In this document: positions 1 through 9,897 of the stretch, one piece after another | How positions within the stretch are numbered: position 1 is the stretch's first letter | Layout: each line of letters starts with the position of its first letter | DNA from: Vulcanimicrobiota bacterium | Lineage (GTDB): Bacteria > Vulcanimicrobiota > Vulcanimicrobiia > Vulcanimicrobiales > Vulcanimicrobiaceae | Reading direction: 5' to 3' | DNA length: 48,957 bases | Assembly (NCBI GenBank): GCA_027459845.1 | Contig: DAIDGS010000089.1 | Coordinates: forward strand, 1-48,957 | Notes under the pieces: model-generated | Databases searched by the model: none | What the model was told of the DNA's origin: nothing | What the model saw: the letters and a program-made list of their open reading frames with translations, nothing else | Translations under genes and position numbers: made by a program

Positions 1-1572
1 CGCATAGAACGCGTTGGGCTCGGTGGTGGTTCCGCTCTTGCTGGAAATCACGAACAGCGTTTCGGGGATGCTGATGCGCTCTTCCAGTTCGCGAATTTGT
101 TGCGGCGAGGTGGAGTCGAGCACGTGCAGGATTGGAAAGTCTTCGCCCAGATCGCCGAAGGTTTCGGCCATGATATCGGGCGCGAGCGAACTCCCGCCCA
201 TGCCGCAGACCACGGCATGATCGAACTGCTGCGCTTCGTCGCGACCGAAGCGCGTGAGGTTCGGAACCGATTCGAGCATGTGCTGCGCGACGTCGAGCCA
301 TCCCAGCGACTGTTTGATTGCTGCCGCCCGGGCGGGGTCGCTCGACCATAGCGTCGCGTCGCGATTCCAGATACGCTTGAGGAAGTCGCCCTGCGCGAGC
401 CGGCCGAGTGCCGCATCGAACTGCGCTTGCGACCGCCCCAGCGCCAGCGCGACGCGTTCGGCGCCCGTGGCCAACTGCTTCTGTTTGTAAACGATCGCGC
501 CCAGCAGCGCCGCAAAGGCGTCGCAGAAGAGCGTGACGCCTTCGGTCTGCAACTTGGCGGTCACATCGAAGAGCGATATCTGTGCGTCCTGCAGTGCGCG
601 CAGGTCGTCTTGGGCGCTACGCAAGTCGTGCTCGACGGTGTCGGCGACGATCTTGCCGTGGTCGAGCAGTGCGTCGAGCGTGGCCGGCGGCATCGTGTTG
701 ACGGTATCGCGCCCCACCACCGTTTCGACGTAGAGCAGATCGGAGTAGGCCGGATTCTTGGTCGAGGTCGAGGCCCACAGCGGCCGTTGTACGGTGCCGC
801 CGGCCGCTCGGATGGCGGCGAAGTCGGCGCCGAAGATCTCCTTGAACTTGGCGTAGACCATCTTGAGGTTGGCGACGCCGATCTTGCCGAGCAGTCCCGC
901 GAGCTTCTCGCCCTTATTGATCCGCTCTTGGAGCAGCGCGTCGATGGCGGTGTCGATGCGGCTGACGAAGACCGAGTTGACCGAGTGGATGCGATCGATC
1001 GGCTTCTGCTCGGCCAAGCGCCGTTCGAGGCCTTTCACGTACGCGCGCGCCGCGCGCTCGTACATGTCGACCGAAAAGATCAGGGTCACGTTGATGTTGA
1101 TCCCGCTGTAGGTACACTCTTCGATAGCCGGCAAGCCTTCTTTGGTGCCCGGGATCTTGATCATCACGTTCGGCCGGTCGACGCGCGCCCACAGGTCTTT
1201 GGCCATTGCGATGGTGCCCTGCGTATCGTGGGCGAGCAGTGGCGACACCTCGAGACTCACATACCCGTCGCCGCCGTTCGACGTACGATAGACGTCGGCG
1301 AAGGCATCGCAGGCTTGCCGGATGTCGGAGATCGCCAAGTCCCAAAAGAGCGCGTCGGCGCTCTTTTCGCTTCCGATCAGGGTCTTGAGCTGGTCGTCGT
1401 AGTCGGTGCCGGCGCCGATCGCTTTTTCGAAGATCGATGGGTTGCTGGTCATGCCGCGCAGGCCCTGATCGATCATGCGCTTCAGATCGCCCGATGCGAA
1501 CATGCTTCGCCGGATGTTGTCGAGCCATACGCTCTGACCGTCGGCGAGAAGCTGCTGAAGTTGATTGCTCAC
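1..1572 (-). CDS. Bifunctional transaldolase / glucose-6-phosphate isomerase (3' end outside window)
   Basis: The first 524 residues are visible. The N-terminal part is a transaldolase: GMTSNPSIFEKAI near residue 40 and the Schiff-base lysine in MIKIPGTKEG (K139). The C-terminal part begins a phosphoglucose isomerase, with GMGGSSLAP and the sugar-phosphate loop SSKSGTTTE just before the window edge. Such Tal-Pgi fusions are known in several phyla; they combine a non-oxidative pentose phosphate step with fructose-6-P/glucose-6-P isomerisation in the cytoplasm. The GTG start at 1572 is preceded by GGAG and lies 9 nt after the transketolase stop, so the two are almost certainly one operon. The C-terminus was not seen. 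Confidence 0.95.
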   Translation of the reverse strand, partial: MSNQLQQLLADGQSVWLDNIRRSMFASGDLKRMIDQGLRGMTSNPSIFEKAIGAGTDYDDQLKTLIGSEKSADALFWDLAISDIRQACDAFADVYRTSNGGDGYVSLEVSPLLAHDTQGTIAMAKDLWARVDRPNVMIKIPGTKEGLPAIEECTYSGININVTLIFSVDMYERAARAYVKGLERRLAEQKPIDRIHSVNSVFVSRIDTAIDALLQERINKGEKLAGLLGKIGVANLKMVYAKFKEIFGADFAAIRAAGGTVQRPLWASTSTKNPAYSDLLYVETVVGRDTVNTMPPATLDALLDHGKIVADTVEHDLRSAQDDLRALQDAQISLFDVTAKLQTEGVTLFCDAFAALLGAIVYKQKQLATGAERVALALGRSQAQFDAALGRLAQGDFLKRIWNRDATLWSSDPARAAAIKQSLGWLDVAQHMLESVPNLTRFGRDEAQQFDHAVVCGMGGSSLAPDIMAETFGDLGEDFPILHVLDSTSPQQIRELEERISIPETLFVISSKSGTTTEPNAFYA

Positions 1573-1581
1573 GTAAGACTC

Positions 1582-3585
1582 CTAGCGGTTGGCGAGGGCA
1601 AAAGTGTCGAGGGCAATGCGTGCCAGATTGTCGGCGGTGAAGCCGAAGGCTTCGGCCAAGGCGGCGGCCGGTGCCGATGCGCCGAAGTGATCGATCCCGA
1701 ACGTCACGCCGCGATCGCCGACGTACTTGCGCCAGCCCATCGTCGATCCGGCTTCGATCGACATCCGCGCGGTCACGCTCGGCGGAAGCACCTGCTCGCG
1801 ATAGGCTTGCGGTGCGGCATCGAAGAGTTCCCACGACGGCATCGAGACGACGCGGGTGGGCAGCCCCTGGGCTTCAATCTTGGTGCGCGCGTCGAGTGCC
1901 AGCGCGACCTCCGATCCGGTTGCGATGAGGATCAGGTGGGGCGTGCCGCCGGTGGCTTCGGCGAGAACGTAGGCGCCGTTGCGAACCGCCGCGTCGCGCG
2001 CGCCCAAGAACGGCACCTTCTGCCGGGTCAGGACGATCGCCCAGGGAGCATTTTTCCCGGCGATTGCCAGCTTCCACGTCTCGAGCACTTCGAGTGCGTC
2101 GGCCGGTCGGACGACGATGCAGTTGGGCATTGCGCGCAGCATCGCCAGCTGCTCGATCGGCTGATGGGTCGGCCCGTCTTCGCCGAGCATAAACGAATCG
2201 TGCGTGAAGACGAAAAGCGCGTGCACCTCGGAGAGCGCGGCCAGCCGCAGCGCCGGCTTCAGGTAGTCGGAGAAGTTGAAGAAGGTCGCTCCAAACGGTA
2301 GCAGGCCGCCGTGCAGCCGCACGCCGTTGTTGATGGCGGCCATGCCGTGCTCGCGCACGCCGTAGTGGACGTTGCGGCCGTCGTAGCTGCCGGGCTCGAA
2401 GTCGCCGCAACCCTTGAGATAGGTCTTCGTCGAAGGGTCGAGATCCGCTGAGCCACCGAAGAGCTCGGGGAGGGCGGCGGCGATCGCATTCATCACCGCG
2501 CCGCCGGCATCGCGAGTGGCGAGGTTGCCGTTCTCGGCGGTAAAGGTCGGCCACGGCAGATCGGCGGGCAGTTCGCCGCGCAAGGTGCGTTCGAGGCGCG
2601 CGGCCCGCTCGGGTTCGAATGCCTTCCAGGCGTCGTACACGCTCTGCCACGTGCGCTCGCGCTCGGCGCCGCGTGCGACGGCCTCGCGATAGAACGCCAG
2701 CACGTCGTCGGGAACGAAAAATGGCGGTTCGAGCGGCCAGCCGAGTTCCTGCTTCGACTTGGCGACGTTCTCCGGCCCGAGCGGCTCGCCGTGCGCGAGG
2801 TATGAGTCTTGGCGCGGCGAGCCGTAGCCGATGTGCGTGCGCACCACGATGACCGACGGCCGGTCGGTGACGTTCTTCGCAACGGCAATCGCTTGATCGA
2901 TGGTGTCGACGTCGTTGCCGTGGCCGACGTCGACGAACTGCGTGTGCCAGCCGCTTGCATCGAAGCGCGCGATCGGATCGTCGGTCAACGTGATGTCGGT
3001 TGGACCTGAGAGCGATACGAGGTTGTCGTCGTAGAAGAAGATCAGCTTGCCGAGTTTCAAATGGCCGGCGAGCGAGATCGCCTCCTGGCTGATGCCTTCC
3101 ATCAGATCGCCATCGCCGCAGAGACAGTAGGTGAAGTGATCGACGATGCGGTGATCGGGACTGTTATAGCGTGCCGCCAGATGCGCCTCGGCGATCGCGA
3201 AGCCGACCGCGTTGGCGACGCCTTGCCCGAGCGGTCCGGTGGTGCACTCGACGCCGGGCGTGCGGCCGACCTCGGGGTGGCCCGGGGTCTTGCTGCCGAG
3301 CTGCCGGAAGGCCTTGAGATCGTCGAGGCTGAGATCGTAGCCGGTCAAGTACAGGAGGGCGTAGAGCAGCATCGAGCCGTGCCCGGCCGAGAGGATGAAG
3401 CGATCGCGATCGAACCAGGCCGGATTTTTTGGGTTGAAGCGCAGATGGCGCGTCCACAGCGTGTAGGCCATCGCGGCCGCGCCCATCGGGAGTCCCGGAT
3501 GGCCGGAGTTCGCTTTCTGCACCGCGTCGACGGCCAGAAAGCGAATGGCGTTGATGCGCTGTTCGTCGGCCGGGGAGTTCGGCAC
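1582..3585 (-). CDS. tkt: Transketolase
   Basis: The product is 667 residues, the usual transketolase length. The thiamine-diphosphate transfer of two-carbon ketol units is supported by GHPGLPMG near residue 30, the TPP/Mg motif starting CGDGDLMEG with its downstream DDN, and the pyrimidine-domain motif [13 protein letters not shown]. The chosen start is GTG at 3585 because AAGGAGG (3593-3599) sits just upstream and the protein then begins at the conserved N-terminus ([15 protein letters not shown]). A longer open frame to 3690 adds only low-complexity sequence. It is first in an operon with the downstream Tal-Pgi fusion, so three pentose-phosphate activities are co-transcribed. Confidence 0.97.
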   Translation of the reverse strand: MPNSPADEQRINAIRFLAVDAVQKANSGHPGLPMGAAAMAYTLWTRHLRFNPKNPAWFDRDRFILSAGHGSMLLYALLYLTGYDLSLDDLKAFRQLGSKTPGHPEVGRTPGVECTTGPLGQGVANAVGFAIAEAHLAARYNSPDHRIVDHFTYCLCGDGDLMEGISQEAISLAGHLKLGKLIFFYDDNLVSLSGPTDITLTDDPIARFDASGWHTQFVDVGHGNDVDTIDQAIAVAKNVTDRPSVIVVRTHIGYGSPRQDSYLAHGEPLGPENVAKSKQELGWPLEPPFFVPDDVLAFYREAVARGAERERTWQSVYDAWKAFEPERAARLERTLRGELPADLPWPTFTAENGNLATRDAGGAVMNAIAAALPELFGGSADLDPSTKTYLKGCGDFEPGSYDGRNVHYGVREHGMAAINNGVRLHGGLLPFGATFFNFSDYLKPALRLAALSEVHALFVFTHDSFMLGEDGPTHQPIEQLAMLRAMPNCIVVRPADALEVLETWKLAIAGKNAPWAIVLTRQKVPFLGARDAAVRNGAYVLAEATGGTPHLILIATGSEVALALDARTKIEAQGLPTRVVSMPSWELFDAAPQAYREQVLPPSVTARMSIEAGSTMGWRKYVGDRGVTFGIDHFGASAPAAALAEAFGFTADNLARIALDTFALANR

Positions 3586-3846
3586 GGGGAGCCTCCTTGT
3601 CGTTGAACTGAGCTCGAGCGGGATGGGTTGGATTCGCCCTCGGCCAAGCGCGCTCCCAGCGGGCGCTCCCCGCCGGCGCTTGGGTTCCATGAGCCGTGCC
3701 GGAGTTTAGCCGGCGAGCGCTACCATGCGCCAAAAGGCGTCGCGCCCCGCCGTCAGCCAGCCACACATAATAAAGAACGCGAACGGTGCGACGGCGACGC
3801 GACGATGCGTATGGCGACGCACGCACCGCGCGACCCGGGCGTGTGA
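3586..3846. promoter_or_regulatory. Intergenic region upstream of transketolase
   Basis: This 261 bp stretch lies between the stop of the membrane-protein gene and the transketolase start, both on the minus strand. I see no credible small gene in it. An AT-rich patch reading TATTAT on the minus strand (3767-3772) could be a -10 element for the tkt operon, but I found no good -35 at the right distance. No U-tailed terminator hairpin for the upstream gene is obvious. Confidence 0.3.
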
Positions 3847-5028
3847 TTATTGCGCCGGTGAAGCGTATTCCCAGCGGCTGCCGACCAGCCCGATCGCAAG
3901 TCCGACGAGGCCGGCGTAGAGCACGCTCCCGACTGCCAGCGCGGCCGGCCACCAGGTTCCGCCGCCGGCGATGCCGAGGGCGATGAAGTAGAGGGCGACG
4001 ATGCCGGCAGGCACGAGAAAGATGAAGCTGTAGAGCCGCGCCGAGGCGCGATCGGTCGGCTTGAGCGCTGCATAGAGCACGTCCGCAAGGATGCCCCACA
4101 ACAGCCCGAGCACGATGGTCGGCAGCATGAAGCCCGGCGCCAACTGAAGTTCGCGCATCAGCGCGACACCCAGCGTGTCGACGAAGAACATCAGCGTAAA
4201 ACCGCCCGGCGGCATCCGCCCGGCTTTGAGTGCCAGCAGCAAAAGGGCGCCGACCAGCGCCGCGTAGATGATCACGTTGGCGACGCCCAACCGCTGTAGG
4301 CCGGTTTCGAAACGGGTCGGTTCGGCGGCCACCGCACGCGCGGCCGCCGCGGCGCTGTCGGCGTGCAGACCCCCGACGTCAAAGCCGGTTTCGGTGCGTT
4401 GGTGGAGGTCGGTGACGGCACCAGACCAGTAACTCCCGGTTGCACTGAAGGCGCGCGACGGGTCACCGTTGCCCGGCAGAATCCACGGCTGCAGCATGAA
4501 CGTCAGTTGCAGGAACAGCACCGTCATGGCAGCCGCGAACGTGCCGTTGACCGCCCACGAGCGGCGATCGCCGGCGTTGCGATACACGATCGCACGGATC
4601 GGCCCGCAGAACATCAGGATGCTCGCAAAAAAGAGTACCAGGTGCGGTGGACTGAGAAAGGCGTCGACGCCGTTCTCGATCCCGAATGCAATGTGCCAGA
4701 GCATATCGCAGAATCCGGCAATCGCAAAGATCACGCCGCCCAGCAAGGTGGTTGCGTAGCCGAACGGAAGCGCGTGGCGCCAGTCGGAGCCGGCGCGTCG
4801 ATTACGAATCGTCGGGATGGTGAAGTACAGCGCGCTCAATGCGAAGCCGCCATAGAGAACCGCATGCCAGATCGTAAAGAATGACTCGATCTTGTTGCCG
4901 TAGTGGTTGTGTGCCCATCCGTCGACGTAGCCGCCGATCATGAAGATCGCGAGAACGGCGACCGCTCCCGCATCGAACGATTGGCCGCCGGCTGCATAGC
5001 CGTTTGGCGCGGAAGCTTTGCGTGTCAT
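3847..5028 (-). CDS. Uncharacterised multi-pass membrane protein with conserved-looking histidines
   Basis: I do not recognise the family. The protein (393 residues) has about nine or ten hydrophobic helices, with short charged loops and one longer extramembrane segment around residues 190-235. Histidines sit at or in helices in the first half: DGWAHNHYG, TIWHAVLYG, DMLWHIAFG and SPPHLVLFF. That pattern is compatible with metal or haem binding, but this is inference. I chose ATG at 5028 because an earlier start would run into the divergently transcribed dapD. No good Shine-Dalgarno precedes it. The two neighbours suggest no function for it. Confidence 0.7.
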   Translation of the reverse strand: MTRKASAPNGYAAGGQSFDAGAVAVLAIFMIGGYVDGWAHNHYGNKIESFFTIWHAVLYGGFALSALYFTIPTIRNRRAGSDWRHALPFGYATTLLGGVIFAIAGFCDMLWHIAFGIENGVDAFLSPPHLVLFFASILMFCGPIRAIVYRNAGDRRSWAVNGTFAAAMTVLFLQLTFMLQPWILPGNGDPSRAFSATGSYWSGAVTDLHQRTETGFDVGGLHADSAAAAARAVAAEPTRFETGLQRLGVANVIIYAALVGALLLLALKAGRMPPGGFTLMFFVDTLGVALMRELQLAPGFMLPTIVLGLLWGILADVLYAALKPTDRASARLYSFIFLVPAGIVALYFIALGIAGGGTWWPAALAVGSVLYAGLVGLAIGLVGSRWEYASPAQ

Positions 5029-5098
5029 CAGGAGCGTCTTCGCGTTGGGGTAAGCGGTCTCCGCTCGACGGAGGTGCGCGCCCGACGGCGCCGTATCG

Positions 5099-5932
5099 AT
5101 GGGCATGACGACGCAAGAACTGCGCGCCGCGATCGAGGCGCTGGCCGAAGGCGACGCGGATGTCGGCGGTGACGCCGGCATCGTCGTCGACACCGCCATC
5201 GAGTGGCTCGACGAAGGCCGCATTCGCGTCGCCGAGCCGAGCGATCGCGGATGGATCACCAACGCGTGGATCAAACAGGCGATCCTGCTCTACTTCCGGC
5301 GCCACGACGTCGTATGGCTGGGCGATCCCGAACGCGACGCGCTGCTCTTTCGCGACAAGCTGCCGCTCAAGCGCAACTACGACCGCTTTGGGGTGCGCTG
5401 CGTGCCGCCCGGCGTGGCGCGCTATGGGAGCTTCTTGGGACGCGGCGTCATCATGATGCCGGCGTTCGTCAACATCGGTGCCTACGTCGACGAGGGGACG
5501 ATGGTCGATACCTGGGCGACGGTCGGATCGTGCGCGCAGATCGGCAAGAACGTCCACCTCTCGGGCGGAGTCGGGATTGGCGGCGTGCTCGAACCGCCGC
5601 AGGCCGATCCGGTGATCGTCGAAGACGGGGCCTTCATCGGCTCGCGTTGCGTGGTCGTCGAGGGTGCTCGGGTCGAACGCGAGGCGGTGCTGGGTGCCGG
5701 CGTGGTGTTGACCGCCAGCACGCCGGTCGTCGACGTTCGCGGCGCCACCGCGGTCGTGTCGAAGGGTGTCGTCCCGGCGCGCGCGGTGGTCATTCCCGGC
5801 AGCTTGCCCAAGCAGTTTCCAGCCGGCGAGTTCTCGACGCCGTGCGCGCTGATCGTCGGTACGCGTAGCGCCTCGACTGACCGCAAGACCTCGCTGAACG
5901 CCGTGCTCCGCGAGCACGCGATCGCGCTATGA
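5099..5932 (+). CDS. dapD: 2,3,4,5-tetrahydropyridine-2,6-dicarboxylate N-succinyltransferase
   Basis: This is a DapD-type enzyme of the succinylase branch of lysine/diaminopimelate synthesis, transferring succinyl from succinyl-CoA to tetrahydrodipicolinate. The 277 residues show the helical N-terminal domain (ITNAWIKQAILLYF), then left-handed beta-helix hexapeptide repeats (GRGVIMMPAFVNIGAYVDEG) and the family motif GSCAQIGKNVHLSGGVGIGG. The typical C-terminal PCALIVG is also present. Two in-frame ATGs (5099, 5105) are possible; neither has a clear Shine-Dalgarno. The stop overlaps the next gene as ATGA, so it is translationally coupled to the aminotransferase. Confidence 0.97.
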   Translation: MGMTTQELRAAIEALAEGDADVGGDAGIVVDTAIEWLDEGRIRVAEPSDRGWITNAWIKQAILLYFRRHDVVWLGDPERDALLFRDKLPLKRNYDRFGVRCVPPGVARYGSFLGRGVIMMPAFVNIGAYVDEGTMVDTWATVGSCAQIGKNVHLSGGVGIGGVLEPPQADPVIVEDGAFIGSRCVVVEGARVEREAVLGAGVVLTASTPVVDVRGATAVVSKGVVPARAVVIPGSLPKQFPAGEFSTPCALIVGTRSASTDRKTSLNAVLREHAIAL

Positions 5933-7065
5933 ACCCGCGCGTACTGGAAATCCCCGGCTCGGTCATTCGATCGATTGCGGCCAAACGACGGCCGAGCTCG
6001 ATCGACCTGGGTTTGGGAGAACCGTCGCTGGCGCCAAACCCCGAACATTTCGCGTACGCGATGACCGCGGCGTTCGAGCGCGGGATGAAGTACACCGCAA
6101 ATGCGGGCGACCACGATCTGCGCGCTGCGATCGCGCGCACCTATCGGTATCCCGACATGGAGCGCGCGGAGAACGTGTGCGTGACGACCGGATCGCAGGA
6201 GGCCACGTTCGTGACCCTCAAGACGCTGCTCGATCCGGCCCTCGACGAACTGCTGGTGGTCGAGCCGGCGTTTCCGTCGTACGTCAAGATGGCGCGCCTC
6301 GAAGGCGTTACCGTACGCACCGTCGCGATGGGCGAAGATCAAGACTTCGCCTACGATGCCGAGCGCATCGTGGCGGCGATCGGGCCGCACACCCGCGCGA
6401 TCGTAATCTGCTCGCCCTGCAACCCGACTGGTCGGGTGCTGGGACGCGCCCAGGCCGAGCATCTCGTGAGCGCGCTCGCGCACCGGCCGGGGAAACCCGT
6501 GTGGCTGATACACGACGAAATTTACCGCGAGCAGACCTTCACCCACGACGCCGCGTATCTGGCCGATCTCTACCCGCACACCGTGGTCACGAACTCGCTC
6601 TCCAAGAGCAACGCACTCACCGGGCTGCGTCTAGGATGGGTGCTGGGGCCGCGTGGCTTCGTCGAGCAGGCGATCAAGACGCACGCCTGGGTAACGTCGT
6701 GCGCCGATACGTTCGCGCAGTACGTGGCGCTCCACGTCTTTAGCGAGTTGGAAGGCGTGCGCGAGCACGCGCCGTGGTATCGCGAGCATCGCGCTGCGGT
6801 CGTGGCTGCGCTGCGCGCCAGCGGCGTCCGGGCGATCGAACCGGAGGGCAGTTTCTATGCTTGCGTCAAACTCTCGCCCGGTCGTGCCTCGCTCGACGTT
6901 GCCGATGAGTTGATCGAGCGGCACGACGTACTCGCGATTCCCGGTAGCGCCTTCGGCGCGGCGTTTGAAGGTTGGCTGCGCTTGAGTTGGGTGGCTCCGC
7001 TCGACCGGGTCGCCGAGGGGATCGCGCGGCTGGCGCCCTACTGCGAAAGGCTCGCGCCCCCGTGA
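5929..7065 (+). CDS. Aminotransferase class I/II, probable succinyldiaminopimelate transaminase (DapC-like)
   Basis: This is a fold-type I PLP enzyme of 378 residues. The substrate-side N-terminal motif is DLGLGEPS, the PLP-stacking region is TTGSQEA, and the conserved CSPCNPTGRV and HDEIYRE precede the PLP lysine in SLSKSNALTGLRLGW (K226). The C-terminal arginine motif is LRLSWV. It overlaps dapD by 4 nt, so N-succinyl-LL-diaminopimelate aminotransferase is the best functional guess; the sequence itself would also fit other subgroup I aminotransferases. Its stop overlaps the following regulator gene as GTGA. Confidence 0.85.
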   Translation: MNPRVLEIPGSVIRSIAAKRRPSSIDLGLGEPSLAPNPEHFAYAMTAAFERGMKYTANAGDHDLRAAIARTYRYPDMERAENVCVTTGSQEATFVTLKTLLDPALDELLVVEPAFPSYVKMARLEGVTVRTVAMGEDQDFAYDAERIVAAIGPHTRAIVICSPCNPTGRVLGRAQAEHLVSALAHRPGKPVWLIHDEIYREQTFTHDAAYLADLYPHTVVTNSLSKSNALTGLRLGWVLGPRGFVEQAIKTHAWVTSCADTFAQYVALHVFSELEGVREHAPWYREHRAAVVAALRASGVRAIEPEGSFYACVKLSPGRASLDVADELIERHDVLAIPGSAFGAAFEGWLRLSWVAPLDRVAEGIARLAPYCERLAPP

Positions 7066-9797
7066 TCTCACGGGCGCTCGGCAGTCGCGATTTCATCGGC
7101 CGCCGGGCCGAGATCGAGTTCCTCTTCGACGAGTTTCGAAGCGCACGCGATGGGCACGCACGGTTCGTGCTGATCGAGGGCGACGCCGGAATCGGCAAGT
7201 CGCGTCTGATCGAAGAGGTCGTGCGGGGGATCGACCAGGGCGCCACCGCGGTGGACGGCTACTGCTCCGAGCAGGTGCGCGCGCCGTATCGTCCGTTCGC
7301 CGAGCTCTTGGCCGCACTCGATCCGCGCGCCGCAAGCGGGTTGCTCGCCGACCGGGCCGGTAGCGCGCACGGCGCCGAAAAGGCCGCCTACTTCAGCGCG
7401 GTCATGGCGCTCCTGCAGCGCAGCGCCGCGCGCCGGCCGGTGGTTGCGGTGGTCGAGGACGTACAATCGGCCGACGAAGCGACGTTAGAGTTGTTGCGGT
7501 TTCTGGTACGCCGGCTCGCGGACGCACGGGTATTGGTGCTGGTCACGCTTCGCGTGGGGGACGAAGCCGAACCGGCGTCGGTCGCGCAGTTGCGCAGCGC
7601 GATCGCGCGCGCGCGCTTTGCCAGCCTTCGCTTGGGTGCGCTACGTCGTAACGAGATCCGCTGCGTCATCCAGTCGGCGCTCCGCGATACCGGCACCCGC
7701 ATCGACCCGGCGCAGCTTGGGGACATCGAGGCGCTCAGCGAAGGCAACCCGCTGTTGGCCGAAGAGCTGGCGCGCATTACGCTCGAACCCGGAATGGTGC
7801 GACCGTTTTCGGGCGTCCCGCTCTCGTTGCGGGCCGTGCTGGCCGAACGGTTGCGCGCGTTTTCGTCCGATGAACTCGCGGTCATCGTGCGTGCTGCGGT
7901 GGTGGGTTCCGAGTTCGACGTACCGCTGGTGAGTGCGATCGCCGAGTGTGACGTTCGTGCGGTCTTGAAGGTGTTGCAACAGGCGACCGAAGCCGGGCTG
8001 GTCGAGCAGGCGCGCGGCGATCCGATGCGCTTTCGCTTCCGCCACGCGCTCATCCGGCAAGCGCTGGCCGATCAACTGCTGGTGGCGTTGGCCGCACCCA
8101 TTCACGTGCGCATCGCGCGCGCCATCGAGGCGCGGCCGAACGCTGCCGATCAGGCGGCCGAACTCGCATACCACTGGTCGGCGGCGCGGGTCGCCGCAAA
8201 GGCGCGCTTCTGGAACGAAACCGCCGCGCTGGCTGCCTGGAAAGTCTATGCCTATCGCGACGCCATTCGCTTTGCCACCGCCGCGCTGGACTGGGAGTAT
8301 CCGCCGGGCGGCGCGCGCGCGGAACTCTATCGTCGACTGGGCACGCTTTCCTATATCGAGGGCTGCGCCGAGGCTCCCGGGCGCTGGTTCGAGCGCTATC
8401 GAGATGAATGCCGCGCGCGCGACGATACCCTCGGTCAGGCTCGGGCGCTACTGCTCTGTGCCGACCAGTACTGGGTGGACGCGCGAACGCGCGACGGCCT
8501 GGCCGCCGCCGAAGCGGCTGCCGCGCTGCTCGCGCTCCTCGAGGATCCACGCCTTCCGTTCGAGGCGACGATTTCGCAGGCGCGCTTCGCCGTCACGCTC
8601 GGCGACGCCGTCGGAGCACGCGCCCATCTGGCGCGTGTCGAAGCCGAGGTCGATCGGTTGGATCCGCTGGTTGCGGCACCGTATTACGAGGTCCGCGGCG
8701 AGATCGACGCCATCCTCGGAAAGACCGGCGGCGCGCTGCACGATCTGCGCCACGCGGCCGCCTTAGCCGCGCGCTTAGGCAGCAGCGAGTTGATCTCACA
8801 GATCGAAAACAACTTCGCGCTGGCCGCGGTCGACCTCGGCGAACTCGAACTCGCGCTGGAACGGCACGCGATCGCAGTAAACGAAGCGCATCGCACCGGA
8901 ATGATGTGGCGCGTTGCCTACTCGTCGCTCAACTTCGCATCGACGTTGGTGCTGCGCGGCGATCTCGAGGCGGCGCGGGCGCGCGTGCGCGAAGCGCTCG
9001 ATACCGGCGTCGATACGCCGACGTTTACCACAAAAGCCGCCAGCGTCGGAATCCCGCTTGCGCTGATGCTCAACGACCGCGAACTGCTCGAACGCTGCGC
9101 CGACGCGAGCGCCAGCGTCTTCGCCGAGCGCTCGGGCGAGGCACAGCGCATCGGCTCGGTCGGCGCGGCCGTCGCCGAGTTGCGCGCGGCCCAGGGTTCG
9201 CCGGACGAATCGGCGGCAACGCTCGCCAAAGCCTTCGCGCAGGTCGGCGTGCTGCATCGCTGCTGGCCGATCGCGCTCGCAGTGGCACGGACGGCAAACG
9301 ACGACCTAATCGGTGCGGCGCGCCGGTTGCTGCGCCAAGCTCCGGGACGCCCGCGCGTCCTTCGCGCGTACCGTTTGCTCTTCGAGGCCATCGTTGGCGC
9401 GCGCGGCGGCGCGGCGTTCGCGACGCGCTGCGCGCGACTCGCGGCACGGGCGTTTGCCGCCATCGGCGATCGGCTCCACGAGGCCGATGCGCTGGCGCTC
9501 GCCGGGTGCGCCGACCTTGCCTTCGAGCGGTATCGGGCGATGGGCAACGTGCGCGACGCCGAGCGCTTCGCGCCGCGCGCGGAGCCCGCCCGCGCGCGCC
9601 TCACGCCGCGCCAACACGAGGTTGCACGTCTGGTCGCCGAGGGTTGCAGCAATCGTGAGGTCGCCGCGCGCCTCCACATCAGCGAGCACACGGTCGAGCA
9701 CCATCTCACAGAGCTGTTTACGCGCCTGCAGGTCAGGTCGCGGGCGCAACTCACGGCGGTCATGATGCGCACGGCGCGCGAGGCCACGCCGGCCTAA
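7062..9797 (+). CDS. Large ATP-binding LuxR-family transcriptional regulator (LAL type)
   Basis: The protein (911 residues) has an N-terminal AAA/NACHT-like ATPase with Walker A GDAGIGKS (residues 40-47) and a Walker B-like strand VVAVVEDVQSAD. A long alpha-helical, TPR-like middle follows, and a LuxR/GerE helix-turn-helix closes the last 65 residues (LTPRQHEVARLVAEG, then SNREVAARLHISEHTVEHHL). Such regulators bind DNA after ligand- and ATP-dependent oligomerisation. The GTG start at 7062 overlaps the aminotransferase stop by 4 nt and gives the correct N-terminus (SRDFIGRRAEIEFL). The target is unknown; it sits directly upstream of the TonB-receptor unit on the same strand. Confidence 0.93.
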   Translation: MISRALGSRDFIGRRAEIEFLFDEFRSARDGHARFVLIEGDAGIGKSRLIEEVVRGIDQGATAVDGYCSEQVRAPYRPFAELLAALDPRAASGLLADRAGSAHGAEKAAYFSAVMALLQRSAARRPVVAVVEDVQSADEATLELLRFLVRRLADARVLVLVTLRVGDEAEPASVAQLRSAIARARFASLRLGALRRNEIRCVIQSALRDTGTRIDPAQLGDIEALSEGNPLLAEELARITLEPGMVRPFSGVPLSLRAVLAERLRAFSSDELAVIVRAAVVGSEFDVPLVSAIAECDVRAVLKVLQQATEAGLVEQARGDPMRFRFRHALIRQALADQLLVALAAPIHVRIARAIEARPNAADQAAELAYHWSAARVAAKARFWNETAALAAWKVYAYRDAIRFATAALDWEYPPGGARAELYRRLGTLSYIEGCAEAPGRWFERYRDECRARDDTLGQARALLLCADQYWVDARTRDGLAAAEAAAALLALLEDPRLPFEATISQARFAVTLGDAVGARAHLARVEAEVDRLDPLVAAPYYEVRGEIDAILGKTGGALHDLRHAAALAARLGSSELISQIENNFALAAVDLGELELALERHAIAVNEAHRTGMMWRVAYSSLNFASTLVLRGDLEAARARVREALDTGVDTPTFTTKAASVGIPLALMLNDRELLERCADASASVFAERSGEAQRIGSVGAAVAELRAAQGSPDESAATLAKAFAQVGVLHRCWPIALAVARTANDDLIGAARRLLRQAPGRPRVLRAYRLLFEAIVGARGGAAFATRCARLAARAFAAIGDRLHEADALALAGCADLAFERYRAMGNVRDAERFAPRAEPARARLTPRQHEVARLVAEGCSNREVAARLHISEHTVEHHLTELFTRLQVRSRAQLTAVMMRTAREATPA

Positions 9798-9834
9798 GGG
9801 GCCCGGGCGGGGGACCGGTCGATATGGCGGAAAT

Positions 9835-9860
9835 CCGGGATGGTCAGCGCGCCGTCCCGG
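9835..9860. repeat. Inverted repeat CCGGGA-N14-TCCCGG upstream of the TonB-receptor gene
   Basis: Perfect 6-nt arms (9835-9840 and 9855-9860) flank a 14-nt spacer. It lies in the 100 bp gap between the LuxR regulator and the receptor gene, 38 bp before the start codon. It could be an operator, or a weak stem in the leader RNA; there is no T-run, so it is not a standard terminator. Confidence 0.35.
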
Positions 9861-9897
9861 CGCTACCATGGTGCCACTCGCCGCAGGAGGGTCTACG

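Noticed and set aside
427-2301. A 624-residue plus-strand open frame
   Set aside because: It lies antisense to the transaldolase/isomerase fusion and transketolase, shows no domain motif and has no ribosome site.
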